DNA of 64,000 bases from Diphasiastrum complanatum. Lineage: Eukaryota; Streptophyta; Lycopodiopsida; Lycopodiales; Lycopodiaceae. The stretch spans positions 372,001-436,000 of the forward strand of contig CM055097.1 of assembly GCA_029204225.1 (NCBI GenBank). The letters are read 5' to 3'. Position 1 is the first letter of the stretch, and each line of letters begins with the position of its first letter. Of this stretch, positions 24,178 through 36,440 are shown piece after piece. The position numbers and the translations under genes are program-made. The notes beneath the pieces are model-generated. The model did no database searches. It was not told where the DNA came from and was given only the letters and a program-made list of their open reading frames with translations.

Positions 24178-25044
24178 TTAGATAAAATCCTTTATTCCCA
24201 TTGGACTCCTAAGTCTCCGTATCTGCAAAACCAGACACAAAATTAATAATCCTATATGTATTCAACATTACTATTTAAAATTCAGGAATCTGATGGAAAT
24301 TAGGGACTTACATTTTGTCCATTACAAGTGAAGACAAAATCTGCTGGCACATCAGCAAAAGTCAATCCAAACATATGTCGAAGATCTTCTAGGCTGCACT
24401 CCTTATGATATGAATTTCTCGTATTTCATCATGGGGCAAATGTATGGATATCTCCACTTCTTGCTGATTCGTCTCCGCGTCCAGAGGGTCCCATCGGCCA
24501 CGACCAAACTTATATCGCCTATAGATGAAACTTAAGGAGCATGTTTGACGTGAAATATGATACCTTATGGTCATTGTTTCACAAGAGAGCTTACACCTTA
24601 TTAAATCTCCTTTATGCTCCATTTCCTTTGAATCCCATGTGACAAATATGTTATCTAATAGTGATAATTCTGTTGCTTTCCAAGCCCACATCGTGTTTGT
24701 TTTCCTAAAGGGGACCGCCTTAAATATGGCAACAAATACGGTGATCGACACAAAGATGCTATTTCATCCAATAAAATATCTCGATGCATGTATACGTGTT
24801 GCACATTTGCAAGATATTCGCCATTTTGGTCGATATTGAAATCATGGATCCTTCCTTTCCAATGGTAGTCTTGGTTGTTTCGCTTCCTCTTTGCAACCTT
24901 GTGAGTTCCTTTGCCCGATGGTTGCATGTAAACCCAGTCAAAAGTTGAAAATGTATGGGGCACCCAATGCTCATTGGAATCTTTGATGTGTGCAACAATG
25001 GAAGCTAGTTGATTCTTGGACTTCCTTGATTGAGTAGAGGCCAT
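24178..25044 (-). CDS. TIR-element gene 4, unknown protein, frameshifted
   Basis: ATG at 25044 (MASTQSRKSKNQLASIVAH). The frame has DFNIDQNGEYLANVQHVYMH and breaks near 24750, where the protein continues in a second frame (FVAIFKAVPFRKTN, then LIRCKLSCETMTIRYHISRQ). A second shift near 24405 leads to SLEDLRHMFGLTFADVPADF and a canonical donor GTAAGT at 24311. The acceptor TTTTGCAG at 24223 opens a short last exon ending IKDFI-stop at 24178. About 270 residues in all, basic near the N-terminus. No domain recognised. A GA array lies about 100 bp upstream of the start, in the promoter or leader. Confidence 0.55.
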
Positions 25045-25145
25045 AATGGATGATGTAATGATAATGTAGGATATGCGAAATAGTATGTGAGATCTTCGGA
25101 TAAGGTGAACCAAAATGAAAAAAATAGAATATTTGTGGAGTATAC

Positions 25146-25249
<104 letters not shown>

Positions 25250-25534
25250 CAAAATGAGAGAGAGATAAGAGATACAAGCTTGTGAACATTCAAAATTTGA
25301 AAATAAGGACTAGGCTCACTTAGGATATGGCTGCTAGTAGATAGACAGGCTAGTTGATGTTAACTTGTAGGCATAATTATTGCTTTATCTAGGGTTAATG
25401 TTAGAGGTGTACTTTGTGGGCCCACACTTGACTTAATCTGCACCATTGAATTTGCCATGTCATATGGACCATTCTCTTTCAGTTGTCAATATTTTATTGG
25501 GACACGTGTCGTCACTAACACTAATTATAATTAG

Positions 25535-25568
25535 TGAAGAGGCCCTTTTTGAGTCCAAAAAGGGCCCT
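25535..25568 (-). repeat. Right terminal inverted repeat
   Basis: The reverse complement begins AGGGCCCTTTTTGGACTC and continues CAAAAAGGGCCTCTTC, matching 17379-17411. The sequence diverges directly after CTCTTC. Confidence 0.9.
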
Positions 25569-26638
25569 ACTGCTTATGTAAATCTGAATTTTCCAGTAAG
25601 TGCACTTTCATTTTAGGGATTATTAATGATGAAATTAATAATGCATGCCAGTTCTTTCATGATTTATGATTCTAGGCTATGTTTTGGTCAAATTTGCTTG
25701 TTTTTCATGCTTTTAGCTCAAAATTGATAATAAGAACTAAAATCCAGCAAGATCAGATCATTTGGATGGCTATAATCATGTAAATTGGTTTGCACATGGT
25801 TGAGAAAGAGTTGCATCCAAAAATTTCCACTTTATAGTGAAGAAAAAAAAATCAAAAAATAGCCAAAAATCATTATTTTTGCTTGTTTTTTCATAAAGTT
25901 GGATAGTAGGTGGCTGTAAAACACATTTTAGAGCTTGCCAAAAGTTGAATCAAAGTCTTTTGAAGCTGTCCCTAAAGTTAGAGCCAAGAATTTCATGTAT
26001 TGGGCTTGTAGAAGGTTTAAAAAGACCAAAAATAGCCTATTTTTGTTGTTTTTGGGGGATATAAAGAGATTATTCTAGAAAATTTTACAACATGATTACT
26101 ATTTTTTTTTACCTTCCTAGCAAGCTATCAAACCTGTAAATTAATGGTCGGAGGCTTATGCTCCATCTCCATCTAGTTTAAAGCTATTTTGATTTCTACA
26201 AACCAAGAAATCTTCGTTCTCAGTCTATACCACTTCTTAGGACCGGTATGAATGTTTCACAAAAGTCTAATTGTTGGTAACATCATTTTTGGGCTTGGAG
26301 ATGTGTTCGATTGATTTTCCACCATATGGCCTTCTAGAAGTGTGCCCTACTACAGAATTTGGACTGCTCTGTTCTCACACGTGTGAAGCCTAGGTGGAAG
26401 GTTGATGTGGCAAACATCTCGATCACTTGGTCTCCCTCTGTACTGTGCTTTACAGCGTCTAATTTGGTGCATTGTAGCCAAAGCTATGGCCATTTGAAAA
26501 TTTGGCAATTTTGTGAGTAAAATTGACAAAATTTGGAATTGTTCTGATTGAATGCTAGTCTTTTTCCTAATTTGTGGTACTATGCTTGCATGGATTGATT
26601 GCATGTAAATTTTGGGTGTGATTCTAACATGCATGAGT
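25569..26638 (+). repeat. Host repeat, right part (copy 1)
   Basis: About 1.07 kb similar to 58138-59243, including TTGGTTTGCA, AAGTTGGATAGTAGGTGGCT, GTGAAGCCTAGGTGG and GCATGCTA-like ends. It contains no open frame that I recognise. It ends exactly where the copia D LTR begins (TGTTGG at 26639). Confidence 0.9.
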
Positions 26639-27182
26639 GTTGGAGGTATCCCATGTAAATAAATAAATCAGCCAAAAAACTAGAGATAAGTTGCAAGGGT
26701 CGTGGCATCCTATGTGCGTGAGGTCAGATCCAAAAAATCCTTTCAGAAGTAACCTTCATAGACCATCCCACTGTCTTCAGAATGTCATTTTCCATCAATG
26801 ATAAAGTTTGTGAGAGTTAGTTTCAAGTATTGACTAATCTGTAGGCAAAAAAGTGCTTTTGGACCCTCACAAACATCAATATCTCTCAGATCTATAAGAA
26901 AGAACCCTCCTCCCTTTCAACAAAGCCAGATCCATATCAGATTCAGATGCTGACATTTGCGAGAGTTAGTTCCCAATAGATCTAAAGAAAATAGAGTTTT
27001 TGATTACAAAACTACAAAGAGAACTCTCGTAGAGCCAACCCTCGCATTGAGAACTCTCGCAAATAGGATCCGTAGAAATATTTGCTCTAGATTTGTCTAC
27101 TATGAAAATTTCAGAGCAATCAGAACTAGGATAAAAACAATTATCAAGGAAAAACCACCGTAAGAGACCTAAAATTCTAACA
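26639..27182 (-). repeat. 3' LTR of copia D
   Basis: 544 bp, plus-strand ends TGTTGG...CTAACA, giving the usual TG..CA termini. It is preceded on the minus strand by the purine tract at 27183-27193. The left edge coincides with the break in the host repeat. Confidence 0.85.
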
Positions 27183-27193
27183 CTCTCCCTCAA
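27183..27193 (-). promoter_or_regulatory. Polypurine tract of copia D
   Basis: The minus strand reads TTGAGGGAGAG directly before TGTTAG of the LTR, the expected plus-strand DNA primer. Confidence 0.85.
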
Positions 27194-27215
27194 TGATAAA
27201 ATTACATTCTTCTAT

Positions 27216-29080
27216 TCATAATAGACTACGAAACCTCTCAAATTTACATCTACCTAATGACTTAGTAAAAATATCTGCCATTTGATCTTCAGATTTACAA
27301 AAAACAAGATCAATGGCTCCATCAAAAAGTTTTTCTCGAACAAAATGGTAGTGTATTTCAATGTGCTTGGTTTGAGCATGTAAAACTAGATTTTTGACAA
27401 GGTGAATGCAACTTTGATTATCGAAAGATATAGTAGTCGCATCCACCTGTGGTTGACCTTAATTTACAAGCAATCTTCGTAACCATACCACTTCTTGTGT
27501 AGCATTACTGAGTGCTCGATATTCAGCCTCCGTCGATGATAAGACTAATGTAGGTTGCTTTTTGTTGCTCCATGAAATTGCAGCTGTACCATAACTGAAT
27601 GTATGACCACTGGTAGATCTTCTGTCATCAATATTACCTGCCCAATCGGCATATGTATAACCTACCAACATTGGTGCTTCAGGCTGATCATACTTCAAAC
27701 TAAGATTCAATGTCCCTCGAATGTATTTGAGAATATGTTTAGCAGACTTCCAGTGTGCTTGACTAGGATCTTGCATAAATTGACTAACAACACCAACAAC
27801 ATAAAAAATATCAGGTCGTGTGTGTGTCAAATAAATCAAACTACCCACCAGCTGTCTATACAAATAAGCATCCACTTTCTCAGATTCATCATATGCAGTA
27901 AGCTTCATGTTGACATCCATAGGTGTTCTCAAAGGCTTACAATCCTGCATATTGAACTTATAAAGCAAATCTCATGCATATTTGCTTTGTGTAAGAAAGA
28001 CCATGTCTTCCTTTTGCATACTTCAATGCCAAGACAATAGTGCATCAATCCTAGATCACTCATGTCAAAAGCATTGGAAAAATCTGATTTTATTTCATCA
28101 ATTAAGCTCTCATTACTTCCTGTAATAATCAAATCATCCACGTACAACACAATGAACACTATATCTGAATCTTGCCTTAGAATGTAAAGATTAGGATCAA
28201 CATCACTCTTTACCATTCCCCTTCACTTGAAGTGTTCATCAATGCAAAAGTACCACACTCGTGGTGCTTGCTTCAATCCATAAATGGCTTTGTTGAGTTT
28301 ACAAACAAGATGCTCTCTCCGTGGCTCAACAAATCCTTGAGGCTATACTAAGTACACCTCTTCATCCAGCATTCTATTAAGAAAAGCAGATTTAACGTCC
28401 ATTTGCTGGATTTTCCAACCATAGAAAGCAGAAATAGCAATGATAGAACATATAGTTACCATCTTAGCTACGGGTGCAAAGGTTTCCTCAAAATCAATAC
28501 CTTCCTGCTGCTCAAATCCTCTTGCAACCAACCATGCTTTGTACTTGTTGAGTTGCCCATCAGCTCCATATTTGATCTTGTATATCCATTTACAAGTGAT
28601 AGGCATCTTACCATCAGGTAGCTCAACCAAGTTCCACGTCCTATTTTTCGATATAGCTTCCATTTTTGTTTCCGTAGCTTCACGCCACTCCTTGTGCTCC
28701 TTTGCTTTATCAAAAGTTTTTGGTTCTTGAGCCTTGAGCACAGAACCCATTAGGGCTAGATTCATCTCTAATCTTGCAGGAGGTTTTCGATTTCTAGTTG
28801 ATCTTCTAAGCTCTCCCTGCTCACTTGATTTGGGAGTATCTCCCTTATTAGCATCACTTGTTACTGACAAGTACCACTTAGGCACTCTCCTAGGAATCTC
28901 ATTATTAACCCTGTCTTTTTCCATTGACTCTTCCATATCGACACCAACTTCTTCCTTCACTTGCACTTTAACTTTATCGTCAAAGAAATCAACTGTCAAT
29001 TTTATTTGGTCATTTTGACCCATCTCATCAAAAGTAGCATCTCTGAAAATCACGATCTTTTGTGCATCTGTGTCATACAT
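27216..29080 (-). pseudogene. Copia D reverse transcriptase and RNase H
   Basis: Minus strand, from 28700 downward: EWREATETKMEAI, GFEQQEGIDFEETFAPVAK, MDVKSAFLNR, active site LYVDDLIITGSNE near 28130, then RNase H motifs YADWAGNIDDRRSTSGHTF, SSTEAEYRALSNATQEVVWL, SFDNQSCIHLVKNLVLHAQT and QMADIFTKSL. Breaks occur near 28220-28340, 27960 and 27450. The part 28750-29080 is the integrase C-terminal spacer. Confidence 0.92.
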
Positions 29081-30021
29081 CCTATATGCCTTGGCTCTTT
29101 CATCATATCCAAGGAAAATACACTTAACAACCTTTGCATCCAGCTTCTTTCATTTTTTATCTGGCACATGAGCGTAAGCATCACAACCAAATACTCATAA
29201 ATGAGAAATATTAGGTTTCTTTCCAGTAAAAACTTCGTAAGGTGTAACCCTCCACGGACTTCATAGGACACCGATTCAAGATATGAGTAGCTATGTTGCA
29301 TGCTTTTGCCCAAAAGTATTTGGCAAACCCTTGCCCTAGCCATCTCCACAATGGATCTGTTTTTCCATTCTGCAACTCCGTTCTATTGTGGTGAATAGGG
29401 TGTAGTAGTTTGTCTCTTGATCCCCTGATCTTTGTAAAAATTTATAAACTTTGTTGAAAAAAGCTCACCGCCACCAACTGATCTGAGGGTCTTAATATAA
29501 CAACTAGTTGGTTTCTCAACTAGAGCTTTGAACTCTCTAAACTTGACAAAAGCATCAGATTTCTTGCTTATGAAATAAATCCAGATATGTCTACTATAGT
29601 CATCAATAAATGTGATGAAATAATAACAACCACTAATGGACCTAGTTTGTATTGGTCCACACATATCACTATGAACAAGATCAAGAATGCCATTGGCTCT
29701 TCTTGCTCCATCTTTGGGAAATCTCTCTCTCTCTCTATGTTGTTTTTCCAATATGCAACCCTCACAAATTTTTCCTTCAAAAGAGATATCAGGCAATCCA
29801 ACAACTAGATTACTTCTTTTAAGGATTTGCAAGCCTTGAGCACTAATATGACCAAACCTTTGATGCCAAAGATCACTTCGACTATCAATAGTGCTTACCA
29901 TAGCTTGAGTAAAAGATCTCGCATTCAATTTGTAGAGTCGATTCCCATTGACTCTAGCTCCTGTACACTTTGTAGTGATTCTTGATGTCTTTGACAAGAC
30001 ATTTGTCACTGTCAAACTCAA
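29050..30021 (-). pseudogene. Copia D pre-integrase and integrase
   Basis: Motifs DLWHQRFGHISAQGL near 29860, LDLVHSDMCGPI near 29670, YYFITFIDDYSR near 29610, TTTPYSPQ near 29385. The frame breaks at 29383, and the ERKNR helix continues in 29050-29349 in shifted frames. The catalytic-loop region reads LRSVGGGELFS, so the usual second Asp (SDxGGE) appears replaced by Val, another sign of decay. Confidence 0.88.
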
Positions 30022-30280
30022 CCTTGAGTTGTTGATCAGCCATCATCCCAGATTGTTAGCTAAGCTAGGTACATATTGCAATTGCTTATCTACTTTATCT
30101 TCCCACTGGCTAACTTCACTGGTACCACTCCAACTCCTTTAACAAATAGCAATTTTCCATCAGCTTGTCCAACTTCATCACCATTGGCAGTTTCCTTGAG
30201 TTCAGAAAACCACTCTTTCTTTGAAGTCATGTGCTTGGATGCACCACTATCAATGTACTAGGTATCCTTGGCTTCATCAC
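30022..30280 (-). pseudogene. Copia D protease region
   Basis: The minus strand carries YIDSGASKHMTSKKEW near 30230, the aspartic protease active-site motif, with a stop just before it. Downstream come GVGVVPVKLA-like residues, then stops. Confidence 0.8.
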
Positions 30281-30399
30281 TTGTCATTAATGCTGTAATG
30301 AACAATTTTGAACTCTCACCTGTATCATCTTCATATTGATCATCATCGTATTAATGTTGATCAATATAATCATCTTCATAATAATAGTCATCAAATTGA

Positions 30400-31303
30400 T
30401 GTTGATCAGCATAATTTCCTACTTGCCATTGTCTTTTCTTTGTTCCATCTCCTTCTGTTTCTTGAAGCATTCAAGCTCCCAGTGGCCAGGTTTATTGTAG
30501 GACCTACAATTTCCAGGTTTATTTTGTCTTGAATAGCCACGTCCTTTACCTCGGCCTTGATTCCAATTGTCTCAATTCGGACTATCATTGACTTGCTCAT
30601 GAAAATGTTGAAATGATCCCCGGCTTGAGTTTCCTCCTCTCAATTGATACCTTCCACGACCAAATCTTCCACTTCATCCTCTAACTGCAAGAGCTTGATC
30701 ATAGCTCCTGTTACGATGATTCAAGTTCTCTTGACGTTGCTCTTCTTGCAAGAGCAATCCACCTAGTTCTTCATAGGTTGGAAGATTTTCTTTTGTGGCT
30801 ATACTTGTCACAAACATCTGATGTGACTCACTCAGACTATTCAATGTCAATTGCACAATCTCACGATCATGTACTCACCCTCCAACTGTTGCTAATTGGT
30901 CACAGACCTCTTTGATCTTCAATATGTGATCGACAATAGTTGCACCATCATCCATCCACAATGTATGCAACTTCGTCTTCAGAAATAGTATTCGAGATGT
31001 ATTTGTCATTTCAAACAATGCCTTCAATGTATCCCACCCTTCTTTTGGTCCTTCTGAATTTGAAATATAGGGAATAATTGCATCTCTAACCGATAGGTTG
31101 ATGACATTTTGGAATTTTCGTTTTCTCCTATCAAATCTCCGCTGATCTTCTTCAATCACTGGTCTGGTCTCTTCACCTGTCACGATCTCCCATAGCTCCT
31201 TTTCCATCAAAATATTCTTTAGTTTGAATTTCCAAATTGCATAGTTGTCGACACCTTCCAATTTGCTTGAATCATTAAGGACACTCTAGCTTAGAGTTGC
31301 CAT
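30400..31303 (-). pseudogene. Copia D gag
   Basis: ATG at 31303 (MATLS), then an in-frame TAG at codon 6. It then stays open with LEGVDNYAIWKFKLKNILM, EGWDTLKALFEMTNTSRILF and the usual gag helices to about 30875, and after a stop NSLSESHQMFVTSI. The zinc knuckle near 30490 reads CRSYNKPGHWELEC, where the second Cys is replaced by Tyr. Confidence 0.88.
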
Positions 31304-31374
31304 TACTGGATAGATGAGTCTAGATCACAAAATTTATCACACCACAAAACTGTAAAATTTTTTTTGGTTGGACA

Positions 31375-31550
31375 CCTGATATCGGTACGACTCACGGGTG
31401 CACGACTGCCTGAGATTCTCTTTAGATCACGTGCGTGGATCCGATATCGGTATGATGCGCGGATGTACAACTGCTCAGTATTTTCTTTACTTTTGGTGCG
31501 TGGATCCGATATTGGTACGAATATGATATATCTGTACGATGCGCTTCGAT
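31375..31550. repeat. Tandem repeat, 3 degenerate copies of about 65 bp
   Basis: Each copy has TGATATCGGTACGA or a variant, preceded by TGGATCC in two copies and followed by a GCGC-type stretch. Starts are near 31377, 31437 and 31500. It is GC-richer than its surroundings and occupies the place where the 5' LTR of copia D would be expected. Confidence 0.75.
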
Positions 31551-31720
31551 GGGTTAGAAGGGAAGAGTGGAAGAGATGGTGTTAGGAGCCAGTACCACCA
31601 GAGCCCTGAGGATTGACTAGTGTTTGAACTGTTGGTACTTGAGGCGATCCATGAAACGACGAGCCTTGATTTATTGGTGGAGGCTATTGAAATCTTGTCC
31701 CATCACCACCATCTGATTCA

Positions 31721-32119
31721 TCATAGTGAGGCCCTGATTGGTGAAACTGGACATGCTCTACATGGACAGAAGGTGTGGATTGAGCAACTGCCTTCAATTC
31801 TTACCTCCAGGTTGGCGATATGTTGGTTGAGGGCCTCGACGGAAGTAGTATATGATTGTTGCATTTTGGAGTGCTGCTCCATTGTGGCTTTTAACTTTTG
31901 TGCCAACTTTTGATATGCCACCACTGGAATCTGAGTTTCCTCGAGAATAGCTGGTGGTGCGAAATCATTGAAATCTACCAATTTTAGCTGTTTCTTCTTA
32001 AAAGAATGTATTTCTTGTGCATTTGCTAAGGCCTCGTCTCGTTCTACTATGAGTTGTATTATGGCAGTTTGGTGGTTGGAGATCTTTAGCTGGAGTTGGT
32101 TCTGAAGGTGGCTGAGCAT
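31721..32119 (-). CDS. Unrecognised coiled-coil open frame
   Basis: 132 codons on the minus strand with heptad-like segments (LVERDEALANAQEIHSFKKK, YQKLAQKLKATMEQ, EALNQHIANLEVRI). It lies between copia D and a gypsy pol and may be part of a retroelement gag region. No domain assigned. It has no clear promoter. Confidence 0.35.
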   Translation of the reverse strand: MLSHLQNQLQLKISNHQTAIIQLIVERDEALANAQEIHSFKKKQLKLVDFNDFAPPAILEETQIPVVAYQKLAQKLKATMEQHSKMQQSYTTSVEALNQHIANLEVRIEGSCSIHTFCPCRACPVSPIRASL

Positions 32120-32403
32120 TTGTTGTTGCTATTGATTATAAATAGTGAGATTCTGGATCTGCTGCTGCTGTTGCTTGCATTATGTCTCCAACCTTGCCTT
32201 TTCTTTTTGAATATCTGCCATGGCTTCATTGTCAAACTTCCTCATGGTGTATTGACCTCCTAAGGTACCGAAGAGGTTGTATTGGAGCTCATTTACCAAC
32301 CAAATCGCTTTTTGGGCTATTAGGGGTAATTGCTCCTAAGGGCCAATGTCAGGGAATGTGCGTGTATAATTGGGATATGGCATGAGATTGAATGGAAGAA
32401 AAT

Positions 32404-33009
32404 CTAGAATGGGGGGATATGCTGGATTGTGAGAAAAGATAGGGGAGGTGATTGAGGTATGATTGAGGTATGAGAGGGGATGAGGTATGAGAGGGGATTG
32501 TGAGAAAAGATAGGAGAGGTGATTGAGGTATGAGAGGGGATGTTGGTGGAGGTGATTGTGGGATGAGAGGTGGTAAATGTGGTGACCGGAATGTGTGTCA
32601 GAGACGTGTGGAGTGGGTTAGCTATGATGGTGGTGGATGGGGTTTGTGTTAATAACTGCAATGCAAAATCCTCTACATTAACTGCAGAGTCAAGTAGGGT
32701 GGAAGAATGTATAAGTGAGGGCTTTTGGGAAATTATGGAATCAAAGCCCATGTTAAGAGTGAATGAGGGAGTGGATATGGTATCAAATGGTGGGGGTAGT
32801 GGTAGAAGGAGAGTTGTGTTAGTAGGTAATGGTACTAGAATAGTGGAAGTTATCTGAGTGGACAGAACCATGCCTATTGGACCAGAACTAGAAGCGCCAC
32901 CATCCAAAGAGCCAACTGCTACAACTACCACTTGTCTACATTGTTGGGCCTGTTGGAGCAGGGCCTCCTGTTGTGCTAGAACCTCCTTTGGGACTTGAGA
33001 GGATCTCAA
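32404..33009 (-). CDS. Unrecognised Ser/Thr/Pro-rich open frame
   Basis: 201 codons on the minus strand, starting MRSSQVPKEVLAQQEALLQQ, then low-complexity TTTNIPSHTSITSPIF-type repeats encoded by tandem DNA repeats near 32430-32560. It could be a continuation of the element that contains 31721-32119. Function unknown, possibly non-coding. Confidence 0.3.
   Translation of the reverse strand: MRSSQVPKEVLAQQEALLQQAQQCRQVVVVAVGSLDGGASSSGPIGMVLSTQITSTILVPLPTNTTLLLPLPPPFDTISTPSFTLNMGFDSIISQKPSLIHSSTLLDSAVNVEDFALQLLTQTPSTTIIANPLHTSLTHIPVTTFTTSHPTITSTNIPSHTSITSPIFSHNPLSYLIPSHTSIIPQSPPLSFLTIQHIPPF
32430..32560. repeat. Short imperfect tandem repeats
   Basis: Repeated GATTGAGGTATGAGAGGGGAT and GTGAGAAAAGATAG units in a purine-rich run. 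Confidence 0.8.
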
Positions 33010-33429
33010 GTTCCCTCCAAATTTAGCATACTTTGTCCCTATATCACTGAAATAAGATATCAGGGGAGATGGTGTTGTCAGTGCTCACTGCCTTACCCTT
33101 CTACTTCTTCGTGGGAGGCGCAGATGAGATAGGTTCTACTAATACCTGTGGGGTGGCCTACTTTTCTGTTCTAGGATAGACTTCCTCTAGCTCTTTCAGG
33201 ACGACGGTCGTTCGCTGTTCCAGATATTGTGTGACCAACATGTGCAAGAGATAGCCACATAGTTCTTTTTTGGATCATCCAAGGTTAGAGTCAATGAAAA
33301 CATATCGCTTGGTGGAATGTGATCCATTTTGGTGATCTGGACATCTACCATGTGCATGAGGAGTTCTACAGCTGCCCGGAGCTTTTCTCGAAATATTTAT
33401 TGATGATTTATGTGTATACAGTAATATAA

Positions 33430-35336
33430 AGACACACCTGTAGAAGCTAAAATTAGCATTGCAACAGTGTCGAGATACTTGTTTATCTCTTCATCCAGAG
33501 AAATGTTTTTTTGGTATGAAAGAAGGAATATTGCTCAGACACAAAATATCTAACAAAGGAATAGAAGTCGACAAAGATAAAGTCGAGCTTATAAAGAATC
33601 TCCAGATGCCAACCAATTTACGTGAACTAAGAGCTTTCTTAGGACATGTTGGCTATTACAGGAGATTCATTCAAAATCATGTTTCTATTGCTGCCTCTCT
33701 TACACATCTACTGAAGAAACAAGTGGAATACTTGTGGACGAATGAACAACAGAAAGCATTCAAAGATCTTAAGCAAAGGTTGATCAATGCTCCTATTCTG
33801 AGACCACCCAACTGGGCTATTTTATTTCACAGTTATGTGGATGTTTCTGCATTTGCTATTGGCGTCTGTCTAAGCCAGAAGGACGACTAGAAGAAGGACC
33901 ATCCCATCTACTATGCGAGTCGACAGCTCAGTGCATCAGAGAAAAATTATTCGGCTACAGAAAGGGAAGCACTTGGCATGATTTTCACTATTAAAAAATT
34001 TCGACATTATTTGCTGGGATATGCATTTATTTTTCATGTGTATCATTATGCTCTTAAGTATCTTGTTAATAAACCAGATCTATCAAGATGAATTGCTCAA
34101 TGGGTTCTACTTCTACAGGAATTTACTTATCAAGTAGAGCTTCGTCAAGGAAAATATCATACGAATGCTGATTATCTATCGGGACTCAGCACCGGAAAAA
34201 TTGAAGACCCTATCAATGATGATTTTTCAGACGAACATTTATTCGAGATTTCATCTACAAATTCGCTATATTATGATATTACTACTTATCTTAAGGTAGC
34301 ACCTTATACAATTATTAACAACGTTCTATACAAGCTTGGTGCTGACCATCAACTACGAAGATGTCTCGAAACAAAGGACATTAAAAAGGTCGTTAAAGCC
34401 TTACACTCAGAAGATGCTGATGGACATTTTGCTTTGAAGAATACAGTTAATAAGCCTACAAAAGCAATGAATTGGTCGTTGACACCGATCCTGCCTCTTG
34501 CACCATTTGAGAAGTGGGGGATTGACTTTGTCGGTCCAATCAAACCTGTTACCCGACATACAAAATGTCGTTATATTCTAGTTGCAATGGATTATGCTAC
34601 CAAGAACATTGAAGTAGAGGCGACGAAACGAAACGATGCGAAAACTGTCGTGACGTTCTTATTCAAAAGTATAATCACAAGATATGGTTGTCCACTTGAA
34701 CTAGTAACTGACTGAGGTACACATTTTTTAAATGACACTATACGGTTGTTGACAACTTATTTCCTGATCAAACATAGAAAAACTACACCGTATAATTTAG
34801 AAGCAAATGGGTTGACAGAAAGAGCTAATGGAATTTTATGTAAGATCCTGAACAAAATTACTATTGCACATGCAATGGATTGGGATCAGAAACTACCATC
34901 AGTTCTCTGGGCTTATCGCAACACAGAGAAAATCACGACGAAACAGACACCATATATTCTTACGTATGGTATACATTCTATTTTGCCAGTTGAATTTGAG
35001 ATGAAAATCTTTCGTATTCAAGCTCAACGAACAGATGCAGAATCTATAAACGAAAAGTTGTCTAATATTGAAGAACTAGCTGAAGCTCGAGAGACTTCAC
35101 AAAAACTAACGGAGGAAATCCAGAAACAAAGAAAGAAGAAATATGACAGTCATATAAAAAAATGTGATCTTAAAGATAATGATTATGCGCTGATATATGA
35201 CAGTCGCCATCAAAAGTTCCTCGGAAAACTCCATATGCGATGGCTTGGACCGTATAAAGTCATAGAGGTGTTTGACAATGGTTCTGTGCAACTTCAATCA
35301 CTTGAAGGTGAACTAAGCGAGAGAAAATACTGCTGA
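33430..35336 (+). pseudogene. Gypsy pol: RT end, RNase H, integrase
   Basis: Starts inside the reverse transcriptase (LHPEKCFFG, GIEVDKDKVELI, FLGHVGYYRRFI), then RNase H (YYASRQLSASEKNYSATEREALGMI near 33915), integrase core (WGIDFVGP near 34515, then LVTD) and an integrase C-terminal tail ending at 35336 (KFLGKLHMRWLGPYKVIEVF). Stops occur at 33888, 34090 and 34712. The catalytic YxDD part of the RT and the gag are missing, and no LTR is visible. It abuts a copia gag directly. Confidence 0.93.
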
Positions 35337-36440
35337 TGGGAAGGATGTTGTCTCCCAAGTCAATTGATCTTTCCAGTCTCATTTCTATTCCTATTCCGGT
35401 TGCATCCAATGCTGCACCAGCAGTCGAAGTAGCAGCCACCACTGCTATGGAGAGTGAAGTTGTGGCAATGGAAACCGATGGAGCTGTTGTTGTTGTTGAT
35501 TCTTCAAAGCCAGCATCTGCTTCCACATCTCAGAAGCAGCAGAGTGCATCCACCTCTAAGGATGACGCAACCCAGTCCGATACATCCGACAAAGGACGAA
35601 TAGCTGTTGAAGGCGACACTAGGGCACCTATGACAGATGAAGAAGAACCAGACGACCAGCCCCAGTGGTTTCAATCCATGACAGAGAAAGCCAAGAATCT
35701 AGTGGCTAAAGTATATGAGTTTGACAAATACCACCGACAACTCACGATGCAGCTTATCACCTCAGAGAGAAAATCACTAGACTCTCTGAAGGAGTCCTTC
35801 GAGAAGATCGATTCACTCGAATCAGACAACATGACTACTAGCCAAGGAATTGTGGGACATCGGTGATGGCACAGAAGTTAAACCTGAAGGTGATGCAACC
35901 ACTATCACCAAATGGAGACTGAAAGATGGCAAGGCTTTTGCCATGATCACTCAACATCAAAGACAATCAAATTAGTCACATAAGAGATATTCAGACTGCT
36001 AAAGATGCATGGGACATCCTACCAACACGCTATGATATCATGGACGTCTCCTCCAAACTTCATTTGAGGAAGAAATTCTTCACCCTGAAGCAGTAACTGT
36101 TTTGAGCCAAATCAACACTTTTCAAAATCTTATGGAACAAATGATTGCAACTAGCTCAGTCATAGAAGATACCGATGTTGTCATGACTCTATTATCGAGT
36201 CATAGAAGATACCGATGTTGTCATGACTCTATTATCGAGTCTTTTTCAGGCCTATAAGAATTGGGTCCTAGCAATTTCGATCCAGGAGAAGATCACCCTT
36301 TCAAGAGTGATTTCATTACTTCAACAAGAGGAGGCCATAAAATCTATAATCTGGCAATTTCTACAAACTCAGCCACTGTTATTCTTCCAATAGTCAAGCT
36401 CTTCACACCTCAACTTTTGAATTATCTGATATTCTTTGGC
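35336..36440 (+). pseudogene. Copia E gag with an unusual N-terminal region
   Basis: The frame from ATG 35336 begins one base past the gypsy integrase stop codon. It has a Ser/Thr/Ala-rich start (SASTSQKQQSASTSK), a MTEKAKNLVAKVYEFDKYH helix, then LKESFEKIDSLESDN that leads into copia gag sequence (TKWRLKDGKAFAMI, AWDIL-like and LHLRKKFFTLKQ motifs to about 36090, then LMEQMIATSSVIEDTD). Several shifts occur. The first 150 residues are not standard copia gag and may be a relic of a third sequence. Confidence 0.7.
36159..36238. repeat. 40-bp perfect tandem duplication in copia E gag
   Basis: GTCATAGAAGATACCGATGT and the following 20 bases occur twice, from 36159 and 36199, without differences, so the duplication is recent relative to the decayed element. 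Confidence 0.95.

Larger units (their letters stand above)
26639..31303 (-). mobile_element. Copia retrotransposon D, minus strand, 5' LTR absent
   Basis: The gene order on the minus strand is gag (31.3 kb), protease, integrase, reverse transcriptase, RNase H (27.2 kb), then a polypurine tract and a 3' LTR. The right side has no LTR and no recognisable primer site, so the element is 5'-truncated or rearranged. It inserted at the end of host repeat copy 1. Frames are long but contain several stops. Confidence 0.9.
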
